DNA of 45,855 nucleotides, from NCBI GenBank assembly GCA_003598055.1, contig QZKI01000144.1:1-45855 (forward strand), written 5' to 3'. Below are positions 1 through 8,389 of this stretch, one piece after another. Below the pieces are notes generated by a model. That model was not told the DNA's origin and did no database searches. It saw only the letters and a program-made list of their open reading frames with translations. The first letter of the stretch is position 1. Every line of letters starts with the position of its first letter. The DNA comes from Candidatus Abyssobacteria bacterium SURF_17. Its GTDB lineage: Bacteria > Abyssobacteria > SURF-5. Made by a program: the position numbers and the translations under genes.

Positions 1-377
1 CCTTCGCGGGAATGAAAGAATAAAGGAGGTTCATTCGTGTGATTCGTTCCATTCGTGATATTCGTGATCCATCTTCTTCTTTTTGGTTGCGGCTTCGCTA
101 CGCCGTGTAATCCGTGTAATCCGTCGTTTCATCCCTCCTGCCTTTATTCGTGTCATTCGTCCGCCATTCGTCCCGTGCTTCGCGGGATTCGTGTTCCAGA
201 ATCTTTGGTTGCGCGGCTATGCCGCGCTACGCTCTCCGTTGCAGGCGTGTAACAGAAGGGTCGTGAAGGTTGCCCGAGGGAGTCCAGCTTGACTTCCCAC
301 CGGTTCGAGTGACAGAATCTTCCTATGGCAGAATATGGACATTCTTCGTCCAGCCATGGGAGCATGGGGAGGAAATT
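1..377. repeat. Gene-free leader region with degenerate ATTCGTG/AATCCGTG repeats
   Basis: No convincing gene is seen here. The stretch is built of reiterated short words: ATTCGTG and close variants around 35-70 and 145-195, and TAATCCGTG twice at about 107-125. Two related segments (about 81-103 and 208-232) share the pattern TTTGGTTGCG followed by a small GC palindrome. The first bases (CTTCGCGGGAATGA) resemble the word TTCGCGGGAATGA that recurs near 39388. The open frames here are rich in VIRVIR-type repeats and have no ribosome binding site, so I do not call them genes. This looks like degenerate dispersed-repeat DNA. Confidence 0.5.
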
Positions 378-1676
378 ATGAGCAGGGCGACCCTCACAGC
401 AACAGTTATCTCTGTCCTCTTGTTATTTCAGTCAACAGCAGTCGCGAACACCCATTACGTACCCGATAGTTTTTCGGCGATCCAGACCGCCTTGGACGCT
501 GCCGCCAGCGGCGATACAATCATTATCCGCGACGGCAGGTACACCGGAGCAGGCAACAAGAACCTCGACTTTAGCGGCAAAGCGCTAACACTCCGCTCCG
601 AGAATGGTCCCCGCAATTGCATAATCGATTGCGAAGGTTCTGGAAGCGGGTTCTTCTTCCACAACGGGGAGGGCACGGCTTCAGTACTCGATGGCTTTAC
701 AATAGTAAATGGGGGCGACTCCGGCATTGTGCTTGAATCTCAGACCTCGCCGATCATAAGGAATTGCATAATTACCGGCAATTCAGCGAGTCCAAACGGC
801 GGCGGCATTTACTGTGGCCCGAGCGCATCGCCCACCTTAATTAACTGCACAATCACTCGCAACTCGGCACGGTATGGCGGCGGCATCTTCTGCGACCATT
901 CAGCGCCAACACTCACGAACTGCATCCTATGGCGCAACTCCGCGCTGCTCGGCGACGAAATATATCTTGTGAACACGGCATCCCTTACGATCAGGTACAG
1001 CAATATTCACGGTGGGCGGTCGGGTGCATATGTCGAGCGCTCGTGTTCACTTAATTGGGACGAGGGTAATATTGAAGCAGAACCGCTCTTCGTGGATGAG
1101 GCGAACGCAGACTATCATCTCAAGCCCACCTCCCCTTGCATTGATGCAGGCGACCCAGCCTTTGATTGTTCGAAGGAACCGGCTCCCAATAGGGGTATTG
1201 TCAATATGGGCGCCTATGGGAACACTTCGGAGGCAGTCACAGCAATCGGATTGGCGGAAGACGACGACAATGATGACGACGATGGTGATGATGATGACGG
1301 CAGTACGTTTTCCTGTCTTTTCACGTCCTCCCTGCAGGACTCGCCTTTCGCTGACAAACTCGATGTTCTCCGAATATTCAGGGATAGATTCCTGGCGCCC
1401 AACTCCATGGGTGCGGCCCTTATACAGTTCTACTACTGGGCCAGTCCGCCTATGAGCAAGTTTGTCCACGGAAGAAGACCCGCGCTCGTGGCCATGAGGG
1501 CAACACTGATTCCGGTTGTCTGGCTGTGCGAAATCCTGGTGAAATCGCCGGAAAAAGCGCTTGCGTTTATGAGCGTATGCGTCGGCAGCGCTGTGTTCAT
1601 TGTAAGTATTTTTGCGATAACCAGGCGCCCGAGAAAAAGAGCCCTGAATTGTGACCGGATTCCCAAGGGATTATAA
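378..1676 (+). CDS. Secreted right-handed beta-helix protein with Asp-rich linker and CFI-box-like C-terminal domain
   Basis: The 432-residue product starts at ATG 378 behind GGGGAGGA, and a signal peptide ends near TAVA (about residue 22). Residues about 30-235 carry parallel beta-helix repeats with recurring NCIITGNSA, NCTITRNSA and NCILWRNSA coils and GGGI turns. Such folds usually bind or cleave polysaccharide, but no catalytic motif is evident. An Asp-rich linker follows at about 294-309. After it comes a domain with VLRIFRDRFL, FYYWASPP and a PVVW segment, resembling the CFI-box C-terminal module of secreted proteins, although the block after its initial Cys is not canonical. A hydrophobic helix (about 393-415) and a basic RRPRKR tail end the protein, suggesting membrane retention or sorting. 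The substrate is unknown. Confidence 0.8.
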   Translation: MSRATLTATVISVLLLFQSTAVANTHYVPDSFSAIQTALDAAASGDTIIIRDGRYTGAGNKNLDFSGKALTLRSENGPRNCIIDCEGSGSGFFFHNGEGTASVLDGFTIVNGGDSGIVLESQTSPIIRNCIITGNSASPNGGGIYCGPSASPTLINCTITRNSARYGGGIFCDHSAPTLTNCILWRNSALLGDEIYLVNTASLTIRYSNIHGGRSGAYVERSCSLNWDEGNIEAEPLFVDEANADYHLKPTSPCIDAGDPAFDCSKEPAPNRGIVNMGAYGNTSEAVTAIGLAEDDDNDDDDGDDDDGSTFSCLFTSSLQDSPFADKLDVLRIFRDRFLAPNSMGAALIQFYYWASPPMSKFVHGRRPALVAMRATLIPVVWLCEILVKSPEKALAFMSVCVGSAVFIVSIFAITRRPRKRALNCDRIPKGL

Positions 1677-1931
1677 CACTGACGGGGACGGACCAATTAG
1701 CCCAGTAAAACGGCAAGCGAGCGAAAAACAAGATTCCTCCTCACCGCTGTCCAAGACTTTTCTGCCGCAAAAGCACAAAGGTCGCAAAGAGAACCACGGG
1801 CCCTTGCGCCTATCGTATGTTGCTCCTTTGCGCTCTTCAGGCTTTGAGTCTGCGACCTCCGGGTCTGGATCCCTTGGGTTTGCGACCTGAAGCGGTGAAA
1901 GAAAACCTGTCCTGCGCAGCAGTGACATGAA
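1677..1931. other. Intergenic region between convergent genes, no gene seen
   Basis: The beta-helix gene and the isomerase gene converge here. The stretch holds low-complexity words such as GCAAAAGCACAAAGGTCGCAAAG near 1764 and the partly complementary CTTTGCGCTCTTCAGGCTTTGAG near 1828, typical of degenerate intergenic repeats. The open frames show no start signal or recognisable product. Confidence 0.35.
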
Positions 1932-2723
1932 TTATGCGATAAGGGTGGAGAGACGCGCGAGGGCTTGCTCCGAAGATGCAGTCGGGCTGAGCTCGAAGCC
2001 GAGTGTGCCGTCATAGCCGAGCGAGTCGAGCAGGCGGAGTATCGACGGGAAATCGATGGTTCCCGTGCCGGGTTCATGCCGTCCGGGAAAATCGGCCGCG
2101 TGGAAGTATCCGATAAGGCTGAGATGCTCTTCGATATCCGAGAAAAGATTCCGCCCCATCGCTCGCATGTGGTAGAGGTCATAGAGAAGGCGGACATTCG
2201 GATGGTTCACTTCCCGAATGACCTCGAATGCGGCGTCGGCATCGTCGAGCCAATAGCCCGGATGGTCGATGCGGGTGTTCAGCGGCTCAAGGAGCAAATG
2301 CACACCGTGGCTGTCCGCGAGTCGAGCCAATTGCGAGAGCGCACGCACGCAATTTTCTCTTTTCACGTGCTCGGAAATGTGAGGATACGAATGTAGCACA
2401 GTTCCGTCCGGCCCGAGCGGATTCGTCAAGAGCATGAGATTCGGGCAACAAAGCTGTTTCGCCACGCCGATAGAGGCAGAAACCTCATCCGAGTAGGTCC
2501 GGAAGTCGTTCGCGTCGACGAGTGAGCCCGAACGCTGGCCGCTCATGTTGGTGACATGCAGGCCGAGCGTTGCACACCGTGCAGCGAACTTGCTGAGGTC
2601 TTTGTTTTTCCAATCCCAGATTTCGACGCTTTGGAATCCCGCCGCCGCGACACTTTCCAGCCTCTCGACCGGCGGCAGTTCAGGAAAAATCATCTCGATG
2701 CAGAGAGAAAATTCGACGGCCAT
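1932..2723 (-). CDS. hyi: Hydroxypyruvate isomerase-like TIM-barrel sugar isomerase (Hyi/OtnI type)
   Basis: This 263-residue protein belongs to the xylose-isomerase-like TIM-barrel superfamily. The conserved blocks are those of the hydroxypyruvate/2-oxo-tetronate isomerase branch: LLLEPLNTRIDHPGYWL with the first catalytic or metal Glu near residue 146, LLYDLYHM, IGYFHAADFPGRHEPGTG, and a terminal GFELSP with the second catalytic Glu. Family members interconvert hydroxypyruvate and tartronate semialdehyde, or the equivalent tetronates, in the cytosol. The length is typical of the family. The ATG at 2723 has no good Shine-Dalgarno sequence. The gene lies downstream of the cytochrome gene on the same strand, separated by a palindromic repeat, and nothing nearby fixes its substrate. 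Confidence 0.8.
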   Translation of the reverse strand: MAVEFSLCIEMIFPELPPVERLESVAAAGFQSVEIWDWKNKDLSKFAARCATLGLHVTNMSGQRSGSLVDANDFRTYSDEVSASIGVAKQLCCPNLMLLTNPLGPDGTVLHSYPHISEHVKRENCVRALSQLARLADSHGVHLLLEPLNTRIDHPGYWLDDADAAFEVIREVNHPNVRLLYDLYHMRAMGRNLFSDIEEHLSLIGYFHAADFPGRHEPGTGTIDFPSILRLLDSLGYDGTLGFELSPTASSEQALARLSTLIA

Positions 2724-2766
2724 GGTGAAATATATTCTACCATCAACGCTTCAGTGGCCGAAAGAA

Positions 2767-2874
2767 TCCGGGGACATAATACCTATTTTCCTAACAACCG
2801 AGGACGGATACATCCGAATATCTGCTCGGGCTAAATGGCCGGCCGTCCCCGAGAATAGGTATTATGTCCCCGGA
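2767..2874. repeat. Imperfect palindromic repeat, family A, copy 1 (complete)
   Basis: The left arm at 2767-2790 contains GGGGACATAATACCTATTTT. The right arm at 2851-2874 is its reverse complement, with 23 of 24 positions matching by eye. The roughly 60-bp interior also shows partial symmetry (CCGAGGACGG against CCGTCCCCGA). Related arms recur at 4734-4847, 24912-24936 and 37644-37738. The right arm ends 15 bp from the cytochrome stop codon, so the hairpin could also end that transcript. No transposase is present in the window. Confidence 0.85.
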
Positions 2875-2889
2875 ATAAGGCCTAGTTTT

Positions 2890-4584
2890 TCACCGAACCG
2901 ATGTCTGCACCTGAGAAACGACTCTCGGCGTCTTGTCTGCCGGGTCGTAGAATCCGAAGAAACGGGTCACCTGCTCGGCGCCGTCCTCTCTCAGGTCCTC
3001 AGCGAACGGATACGATACGGACTGGTAGAGAAGCTCCGCCGTCACCGTCAGTGGCCTGCGCTTGCGATACACGTTTGCGCGATACGTGACCGTATCCTCT
3101 CCCCCGATGAAGTTCGCATCGCCTGCCGCCGAGCCCCATACGGCGATGTCAGGCGCCGCAGTCGCTTTATCAAACCCTGCGGGAAGAAGCCGGTTGTCCT
3201 TCGCATAGGCTGCGGCCCTCAGCAACGTGTAGGTGACCGCATCATCGCTGTCGAGCATTATCGGCTCATATATCTGCACCTCAGTCGGTGACGTTATGAG
3301 GTCGTAATGCGGCTCATAGTGGGCCGAATTGGCGTCGGCATTGTTGCCCGCGATGCTTCCATCCGCCAGCGGCTTGCCGGATTCCAACACCACCTGATTT
3401 CTGGCATCTCTTATGGTCACATGGAGCCAGGCGCGACGCGCCGGAATGCCGCTCGGGAACTTGTGGCCGGCCTCATTCTGGACGTTGAGCGCCACAGAGA
3501 GCACATCCTGACTGATCGAGGCGGAAACCACGCTGAGGCTCGCTGTGTTGTTCAACAGGAGCGAATCGGTCCGGGCAATGGTTGCATCGAAATGCGACGC
3601 GTCGGCCGTTGCTCCAATTGAAGATGCGTTTGTCTTGATGAGGTTGACCATGAAGCGGTTTCCGCCGACGAGATGGTGTTGCCCAAACGGGCTGCGTGCT
3701 GCAAGCCACATAGGCCGGTTGCTGATGACGACCGCTCCGGCCGCGTCCGGCGTGTGACAATTCTGACATGTCATGCTGATTCCGCCGCCGGTCATGCCAT
3801 GTTCCCATTCCAGGTAGGTGGTCTGCTCGGGGAACTCGCCGATGACCGTCCCATTCGCATCGACCGTTGGCGTGAACAGTGTATGGCAGGAGCCGCAGAG
3901 GGCGGAATCCGAAATCTGGGGACCCTCGACCGGCGAGAAGCCTGAGTGCATCTCCATGGGGTGCGCTACCGGGTCGGAATATGGGCCGAAAGCCGCGCGG
4001 TAGGGGGAAACTGTGGTCGTATCTATCACATATTGACCGGTAAAACTATCGGGAGTGCCGAGACCAAGGTCCTGTATCTGGTGGCACAGCGTACATGAAA
4101 CGCCGTCCATGGCAGCCTCATGCAAGGGATGACTGGTATTCAGGAAACCGCTCCCCAACACGCTCACGGGTGAGCCGTCGGTAATGGCTTGATAGCGCGC
4201 CATCCCCATGTGGCAGCGGCTGCACTTTTCCTCGATGACGGCTGCGAGCGCGGGGTTTCGGTTCACCTCAGAGCTGATTTTGGCCTGCCAGAGCGGGTCC
4301 TTTGCCGAGTTTGCCATCATCGTGGACCGCCAGTGCGCATCAATCGATACATCGGCCCCTGAAGAGTCTTGCAGTGCGCTGTGGCAGAAGGCGCACACTC
4401 CGGACCCCGAGAAATCAGCGGTCGTGAAGGTCGTCAGCGTCGTTCCGGTCATTCCGCCTCCTCCTCCCCCACCGCCGCCGCCGCCACCACCCATTCTGGC
4501 GAAAGCAGTATCGGATAGAATGAAGAAAGCCACGATGAACAAGAATGGCATAATGGAGTTCTTCATTGAGAACGTTCTCCTCAT
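2890..4584 (-). CDS. Exported pentaheme c-type cytochrome with polyglycine N-terminus
   Basis: The mature part contains five CXXCH heme-binding motifs: CAFCH, CSRCH, CTLCH, CGSCH and CQNCH, all in the N-terminal half. It is therefore a multiheme electron-transfer protein outside the cytoplasm. I place the start at ATG 4584 because GAGGAGG lies 6-8 bases upstream. ATG 4566 is an alternative, and the open frame extends further to 4659. The first 29 residues form a signal peptide ending in TAFA. A run of 13 glycines, then a Thr-rich stretch, leads into the first heme motif. The C-terminal half (about residues 330-560) has no heme motif and looks like a beta-rich domain. No quinol oxidase or other cytochrome lies beside it, so its partner is unknown. 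Confidence 0.85.
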   Translation of the reverse strand: MRRTFSMKNSIMPFLFIVAFFILSDTAFARMGGGGGGGGGGGGGMTGTTLTTFTTADFSGSGVCAFCHSALQDSSGADVSIDAHWRSTMMANSAKDPLWQAKISSEVNRNPALAAVIEEKCSRCHMGMARYQAITDGSPVSVLGSGFLNTSHPLHEAAMDGVSCTLCHQIQDLGLGTPDSFTGQYVIDTTTVSPYRAAFGPYSDPVAHPMEMHSGFSPVEGPQISDSALCGSCHTLFTPTVDANGTVIGEFPEQTTYLEWEHGMTGGGISMTCQNCHTPDAAGAVVISNRPMWLAARSPFGQHHLVGGNRFMVNLIKTNASSIGATADASHFDATIARTDSLLLNNTASLSVVSASISQDVLSVALNVQNEAGHKFPSGIPARRAWLHVTIRDARNQVVLESGKPLADGSIAGNNADANSAHYEPHYDLITSPTEVQIYEPIMLDSDDAVTYTLLRAAAYAKDNRLLPAGFDKATAAPDIAVWGSAAGDANFIGGEDTVTYRANVYRKRRPLTVTAELLYQSVSYPFAEDLREDGAEQVTRFFGFYDPADKTPRVVSQVQTSVR

Positions 4585-4733
4585 ACGTCTCCTCCTCTTC
4601 GCGCTGGCGTCCGAAGACTCCAGTTTGGGTGGCCTCACAACGCAGTCATTGGTGCCCAATTATGGCATCGGGCTCCCGAACCGGCAAGAGACGGTTCTTG
4701 TCGCTTTCTCTGAGATGTCGGAACGTTATCTCA

Positions 4734-4847
4734 CCGGGGACACAATACCTTTTTCTCCTTTTGATAGGAGGATGACGAAACAGACCATATGCATATCCCG
4801 CGACATATTCGTCCTTGCTTGCAAGAAATGCATTATGCCCACGGAAT
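4734..4847. repeat. Palindromic repeat, family A, copy 2 (degraded)
   Basis: The left arm near 4734-4755 reads ACCGGGGACACAATACCTTT. The right arm at 4830-4847 reads GCATTATGCCCACGGAAT, matching the family right arm at about 15 of 18 positions. Both arms have decayed relative to the copy at 2767. The element occupies the divergent intergenic region between the cytochrome gene and the first tolC-like gene. Confidence 0.65.
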
Positions 4848-4868
4848 AACGGCTGTACCACTCGCAGT

Positions 4869-4898
4869 TTGAATTTCCTAAGAGCATGAGTATATAAT
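4869..4898 (+). promoter_or_regulatory. Candidate sigma70-type promoter for the tandem tolC-like genes
   Basis: TTGAAT at 4869-4874 and TATAAT at 4893-4898 are separated by 18 bp. They lie about 55 bp upstream of the ATG at 4953, in an AT-rich stretch. The -10 hexamer is a perfect consensus. Confidence 0.5.
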
Positions 4899-4952
4899 AC
4901 GTCTACCCCTTTACCTGTTTACATTCACGTTTCCCTGGGAGGTGACACGAAC

Positions 4953-6608
4953 ATGTCATCAGTCATGAAAATGGCAATCTGCCTTGCGCTGGCTTCGTGT
5001 TGCTGCATGGGCGGGGCAGGTGTCGCATACGGAGAAGAGGCCGCTCCCCCTGTGGAGGAGCAAGCCACTGTTCCCGTTCAGGAGGAAGCACCTGGCCCTG
5101 CTCAAGAGCAAACGCCCGCACCTGTCGAAAAGGAGATAGCGCTCAGCCTCCACGACGTGGTGAGGAAGGCGCTTGAGGCGAACCTGGATATCGCAGTCGA
5201 ACGGTACAATCCGGACATCAGGGATGCCGAGCTTCTCAGCGCGCAAGGTGAATTCGACCCGACCATCACCATTGATTACTCGTACTCAGAGGAAGAAGTC
5301 CCACAGACGACACGTGAGGGCCTTGCGAGCGGAGCAGGCACAACCGATACGCTCACCAAAGACCTCTCGCTCACGCTCGGCGGGAAACTGATGAGCGGGA
5401 CCGAATATGAGGCGTTCTTCGACCGTGAGCAGTCGCAGTTCACACAGAAGGATACGTTTATCGACCCGGACCCGCTCGTCCTCGGGGATGAATTCATCGG
5501 CGACGTAAGGAATCCGTCGGAATACAACCTCGACCTCACGTTCTCGCTCACTCAGCCGCTGCTCAAAGATTTCGGATATGACGCCAATCTGGCAGATATC
5601 AGAATCGCGCGCACACAGAAAGGCATGAGCATTGAGGATTTCCGGAAACGGGTCATGGATGTCATTGCCGAGGCTCAGTCAGCTTATTGGGACCTGGTCG
5701 CGACAATCGAGAATCTGAGAGTGACCGAGCGTTCGCTGGAAGTGGCTCAGGACCTGCTCGAAGAGAATCGCATTCGCCTGGAGGTGGGGACAATGGCGCA
5801 ACTGGAAGTGCTCCAGGCGGAGACAGGAGTGGCACAGCGTGAGGAAGAAGTGATTGTGTCCCGCGCCTTGATAAAAGATGCCGAGGACAATCTGAAGCGT
5901 ATCCTGAATCTGCCGAAGGATACCGAAGAATGGAAAACGCGAATCGTGCCAACCGACCAGCCCGTTATCGTCGAGACAGAGGCCGACCTCCTCAGTCTGC
6001 TGGAGGCAGCCTTGGAGAAGAGACCCGATTATAAGCGGTCACTCATGCAGATTGAGACCGACGCAATCAATGAGCGCTTTGCCCGCAACCAACTTCTCCC
6101 GAGTGTTGACCTCACGGGGGAATATCAGTTCCGCGCCGTAAATTCCGAGCTTCACAGCGCGTTCGATGACATCGAGAGGGGCACATCGCCGAGTTGGCTG
6201 CTCGGAGTCACCGCCGAATACCCGATAGGGAATCGGACTGCAAAGGGTGATTACAGCAAAGCGCGACTGGAGAAAATGCAATCAGTGAAAGAGGCAGAAA
6301 ACCTGAGGCTTGCTATCATCGTTGATGTGAAAAGGGCCGTCAGGGGCATCGAGACCAGCCTGAAACTCATCGAGGCCACCCGGAAAGGAGCCGAATTGGC
6401 AAGGGAGAGCCTCTCGGCCGAGCGCAAGAAGCTTGAGGTGGGAGTTACCACCAGCCACGATGTGCTCGAGTTCGAGAGCGAACTGACCGATGCGGAGAGG
6501 CGCGAGATCGTGGCGAACATTGGCTACAGGAAAGCTCTTATCAATCTTGCCGTCGCTGTCGGCACAATCCTGGAAGAGAACAATATTGTTATTGAAGAGG
6601 CCCTTTAA
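4953..6608 (+). CDS. TolC-family outer-membrane channel protein (tandem copy 1)
   Basis: The 551-residue protein starts at ATG 4953 behind GGGAGGTG. It has a signal peptide, then an Ala/Pro/Glu-rich linker (about residues 25-58), then two outer-membrane efflux protein repeats. Typical features are SLHDVVRKALEANLDIAVERYNP at the start of the first repeat, the coiled-coil segment ENRIRLEVGTMAQLEVLQAETGVAQREEE, and the matching second-repeat segment ERKKLEVGVTTSHDVLEFESEL. TolC-type trimers form a beta barrel in the outer membrane and a periplasmic helical tunnel for type I or RND export. No inner-membrane pump or adaptor gene is adjacent, and the next gene overlaps it and encodes a close relative. 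Confidence 0.9.
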   Translation: MSSVMKMAICLALASCCCMGGAGVAYGEEAAPPVEEQATVPVQEEAPGPAQEQTPAPVEKEIALSLHDVVRKALEANLDIAVERYNPDIRDAELLSAQGEFDPTITIDYSYSEEEVPQTTREGLASGAGTTDTLTKDLSLTLGGKLMSGTEYEAFFDREQSQFTQKDTFIDPDPLVLGDEFIGDVRNPSEYNLDLTFSLTQPLLKDFGYDANLADIRIARTQKGMSIEDFRKRVMDVIAEAQSAYWDLVATIENLRVTERSLEVAQDLLEENRIRLEVGTMAQLEVLQAETGVAQREEEVIVSRALIKDAEDNLKRILNLPKDTEEWKTRIVPTDQPVIVETEADLLSLLEAALEKRPDYKRSLMQIETDAINERFARNQLLPSVDLTGEYQFRAVNSELHSAFDDIERGTSPSWLLGVTAEYPIGNRTAKGDYSKARLEKMQSVKEAENLRLAIIVDVKRAVRGIETSLKLIEATRKGAELARESLSAERKKLEVGVTTSHDVLEFESELTDAERREIVANIGYRKALINLAVAVGTILEENNIVIEEAL

Positions 6609-8247
6609 CATAGCGGAAATCGCCGTGCTCTTGGCGTGTACGCTCTTGTCTTTCGCCTTCGCCGAAGAGTCGTTGGCGCAAGCCGAAGTCGAACCGCACC
6701 AGACGTATGAGGAGATGGCGGAAGAACTCAGCCCCGGCGTCAAACAAATCCGGCTCTCGCTGGAGGACTGCATCGCGACCGCGCTCAAGAACAACCTCGA
6801 CATCGAGGTCGAAGGTTACTTCCCGAGAATCAATGAGACGCTCATCCAATCTGAAAAGGGCGTGTTCGACCCTTATCTCTATTTCAACGCGACCTACGTC
6901 AACAGAATGGACCCGCTACCCGTAATGGTGTCTGTGGCAACCGGCGGGCTCACGGCCGTCGAGACCGAACAATGGCTCATCACGGGCGGGCTAGCCGGCG
7001 CAATCCCCACGGGGCTCACTTACGATATCAACGTTGAGAGCACGCATACACCTTTCTCAACCACCACTGACTTCTTGAATGCCAATAAGGAAACGCGGTT
7101 GGAAAGCTCCCTGACAATCAGCCAACCGCTACTCAAGGGCTTCGGCATGGCCGTGAACACTACCGGCATCCACGTGGCTGTGAAAAACCAGGAGGCGTCG
7201 GTATATCAGCTCCAACAGCGAATCCTCGATACCGTCTTCGCGGTGGAGCAAGCGTACTGGGAACTCGTGTTTTCATACGAAAACCTGCGCGTGAAGATGA
7301 AATCACTCAGGCTTGCGCAGAATCTACTCGATGAGAACAGGATTCGTCTGAAGGTGGGCGTGATTGCGCCGCTGGCGGTGCTACAATCAGAGACGGGGGT
7401 CGTGGTTCGCGAGCAGGAACTCATTGTTGCACAGGCGCGGGTGAGAGACGCGAGGGACCGGCTGATACAGGTGGTCAACCTGTTTCCCGAGCAGCTTCTG
7501 TGGGATGTCGAGATAGTGCCGGCCGATGAGCCGCTCAGCCTTCCCTCGGGCGAATACTCGGAAGGGGAGCAGATATCCATCGCCCTCCGCAACCGGCCGG
7601 AGTTGAAGCTTCTGCTCAAGCAGCAGGAGGCCGCGGACCTGGGCGCCCGATTCGCCAAGAATCAGTTGTTGCCGAGCCTTAACCTCAACGCATCGGTCGG
7701 ACTCATCGGCCTCGATGACGATTTCGACGCCTCATTCTTCCCCGCGTTTTTTGGAGGGCTCCCGCTTCCGCCCTCTCCCGACAAAGGCATAGACCCCGCC
7801 GTCGATGACCTGTTTTCGGGTGACAACGTTCAGTGGACGGTCGGCTTCACGTTTGAACTGCCCTGGGGCAGACACTATGAGCGCGGTCAGCATCGTATCG
7901 CAAACCTGCAAGTAAGCCAGCTCGACGCGGGCATCCAGAACACGCGCCAGCTCATAATTCAGGACACACGAGCCGCGCTGAGAGGGGTTGACACAAACTG
8001 GCAGCGTGTTGTTTCGGCGAGGGAAACCGTCCGATTCCGGCGCGAAAGCCTGCTTGCCGAGCGGAAGAAGTTTGAGGTAGGTGTTTCTACCGCTCATGAC
8101 CTGCTCGAGTTCGAGGAGGAGTTAGCACAGGCGGAGGCAAACGAGCGGCGTGCAACAATCGACTATGTCATTTCCATGTCCAACCTGCTCCGTGCCACTG
8201 GCACTCTCCTCCAGGCACGAAATGTGGAGTTATCTGTCGGCTCTTAA
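6586..8247 (+). CDS. TolC-family outer-membrane channel protein (tandem copy 2)
   Basis: This second TolC-like protein is related to the preceding one throughout. It carries SLEDCIATALKNNLDIEVEGYFP, then ENRIRLKVGVIAPLAVLQSETGVVVREQE, then ERKKFEVGVSTAHDLLEFEEEL. I prefer the TTG at 6586 because GGAAGAG lies 7 bases upstream and a signal peptide (LKRPFNIAEIAVLLACTLL, ending near SLAQA) follows at once. The frame stays open back to ATG 6490, but that would add an untypical basic N-terminus inside the upstream gene. With the TTG start the genes overlap by 23 bp, suggesting translational coupling. The pair probably arose by duplication. The partner pump must be encoded elsewhere. Confidence 0.85.
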   Translation: MLLKRPFNIAEIAVLLACTLLSFAFAEESLAQAEVEPHQTYEEMAEELSPGVKQIRLSLEDCIATALKNNLDIEVEGYFPRINETLIQSEKGVFDPYLYFNATYVNRMDPLPVMVSVATGGLTAVETEQWLITGGLAGAIPTGLTYDINVESTHTPFSTTTDFLNANKETRLESSLTISQPLLKGFGMAVNTTGIHVAVKNQEASVYQLQQRILDTVFAVEQAYWELVFSYENLRVKMKSLRLAQNLLDENRIRLKVGVIAPLAVLQSETGVVVREQELIVAQARVRDARDRLIQVVNLFPEQLLWDVEIVPADEPLSLPSGEYSEGEQISIALRNRPELKLLLKQQEAADLGARFAKNQLLPSLNLNASVGLIGLDDDFDASFFPAFFGGLPLPPSPDKGIDPAVDDLFSGDNVQWTVGFTFELPWGRHYERGQHRIANLQVSQLDAGIQNTRQLIIQDTRAALRGVDTNWQRVVSARETVRFRRESLLAERKKFEVGVSTAHDLLEFEEELAQAEANERRATIDYVISMSNLLRATGTLLQARNVELSVGS

Positions 8248-8288
8248 GCTCTCCCCCTCCCCTGTCCATGTGCCGATATCGTTCGGAT

Positions 8289-8317
8289 TTTACACGAGCA
8301 TGGGCCGATGTTATATT
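8289..8317 (+). promoter_or_regulatory. Candidate promoter of the small CCHC protein gene
   Basis: TTTACA at 8289-8294 and TATATT at 8312-8317 are spaced by 17 bp, about 70 bp upstream of the ATG at 8390. The region between the tolC-like gene and this gene is otherwise empty. Confidence 0.5.
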
Positions 8318-8389
8318 GGAATAAAGTGAAGGAGTCGGCACGTTTGCCGTGCTCCCGAATGAAGACGCTACCAACGAAGGGGGGAAGCT

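Noticed and set aside
1..250. CRISPR array suggested by repeated ATTCGTG words
   Set aside because: Repeat units are too short and irregular, no unique spacers of constant length exist, and no cas gene is present.
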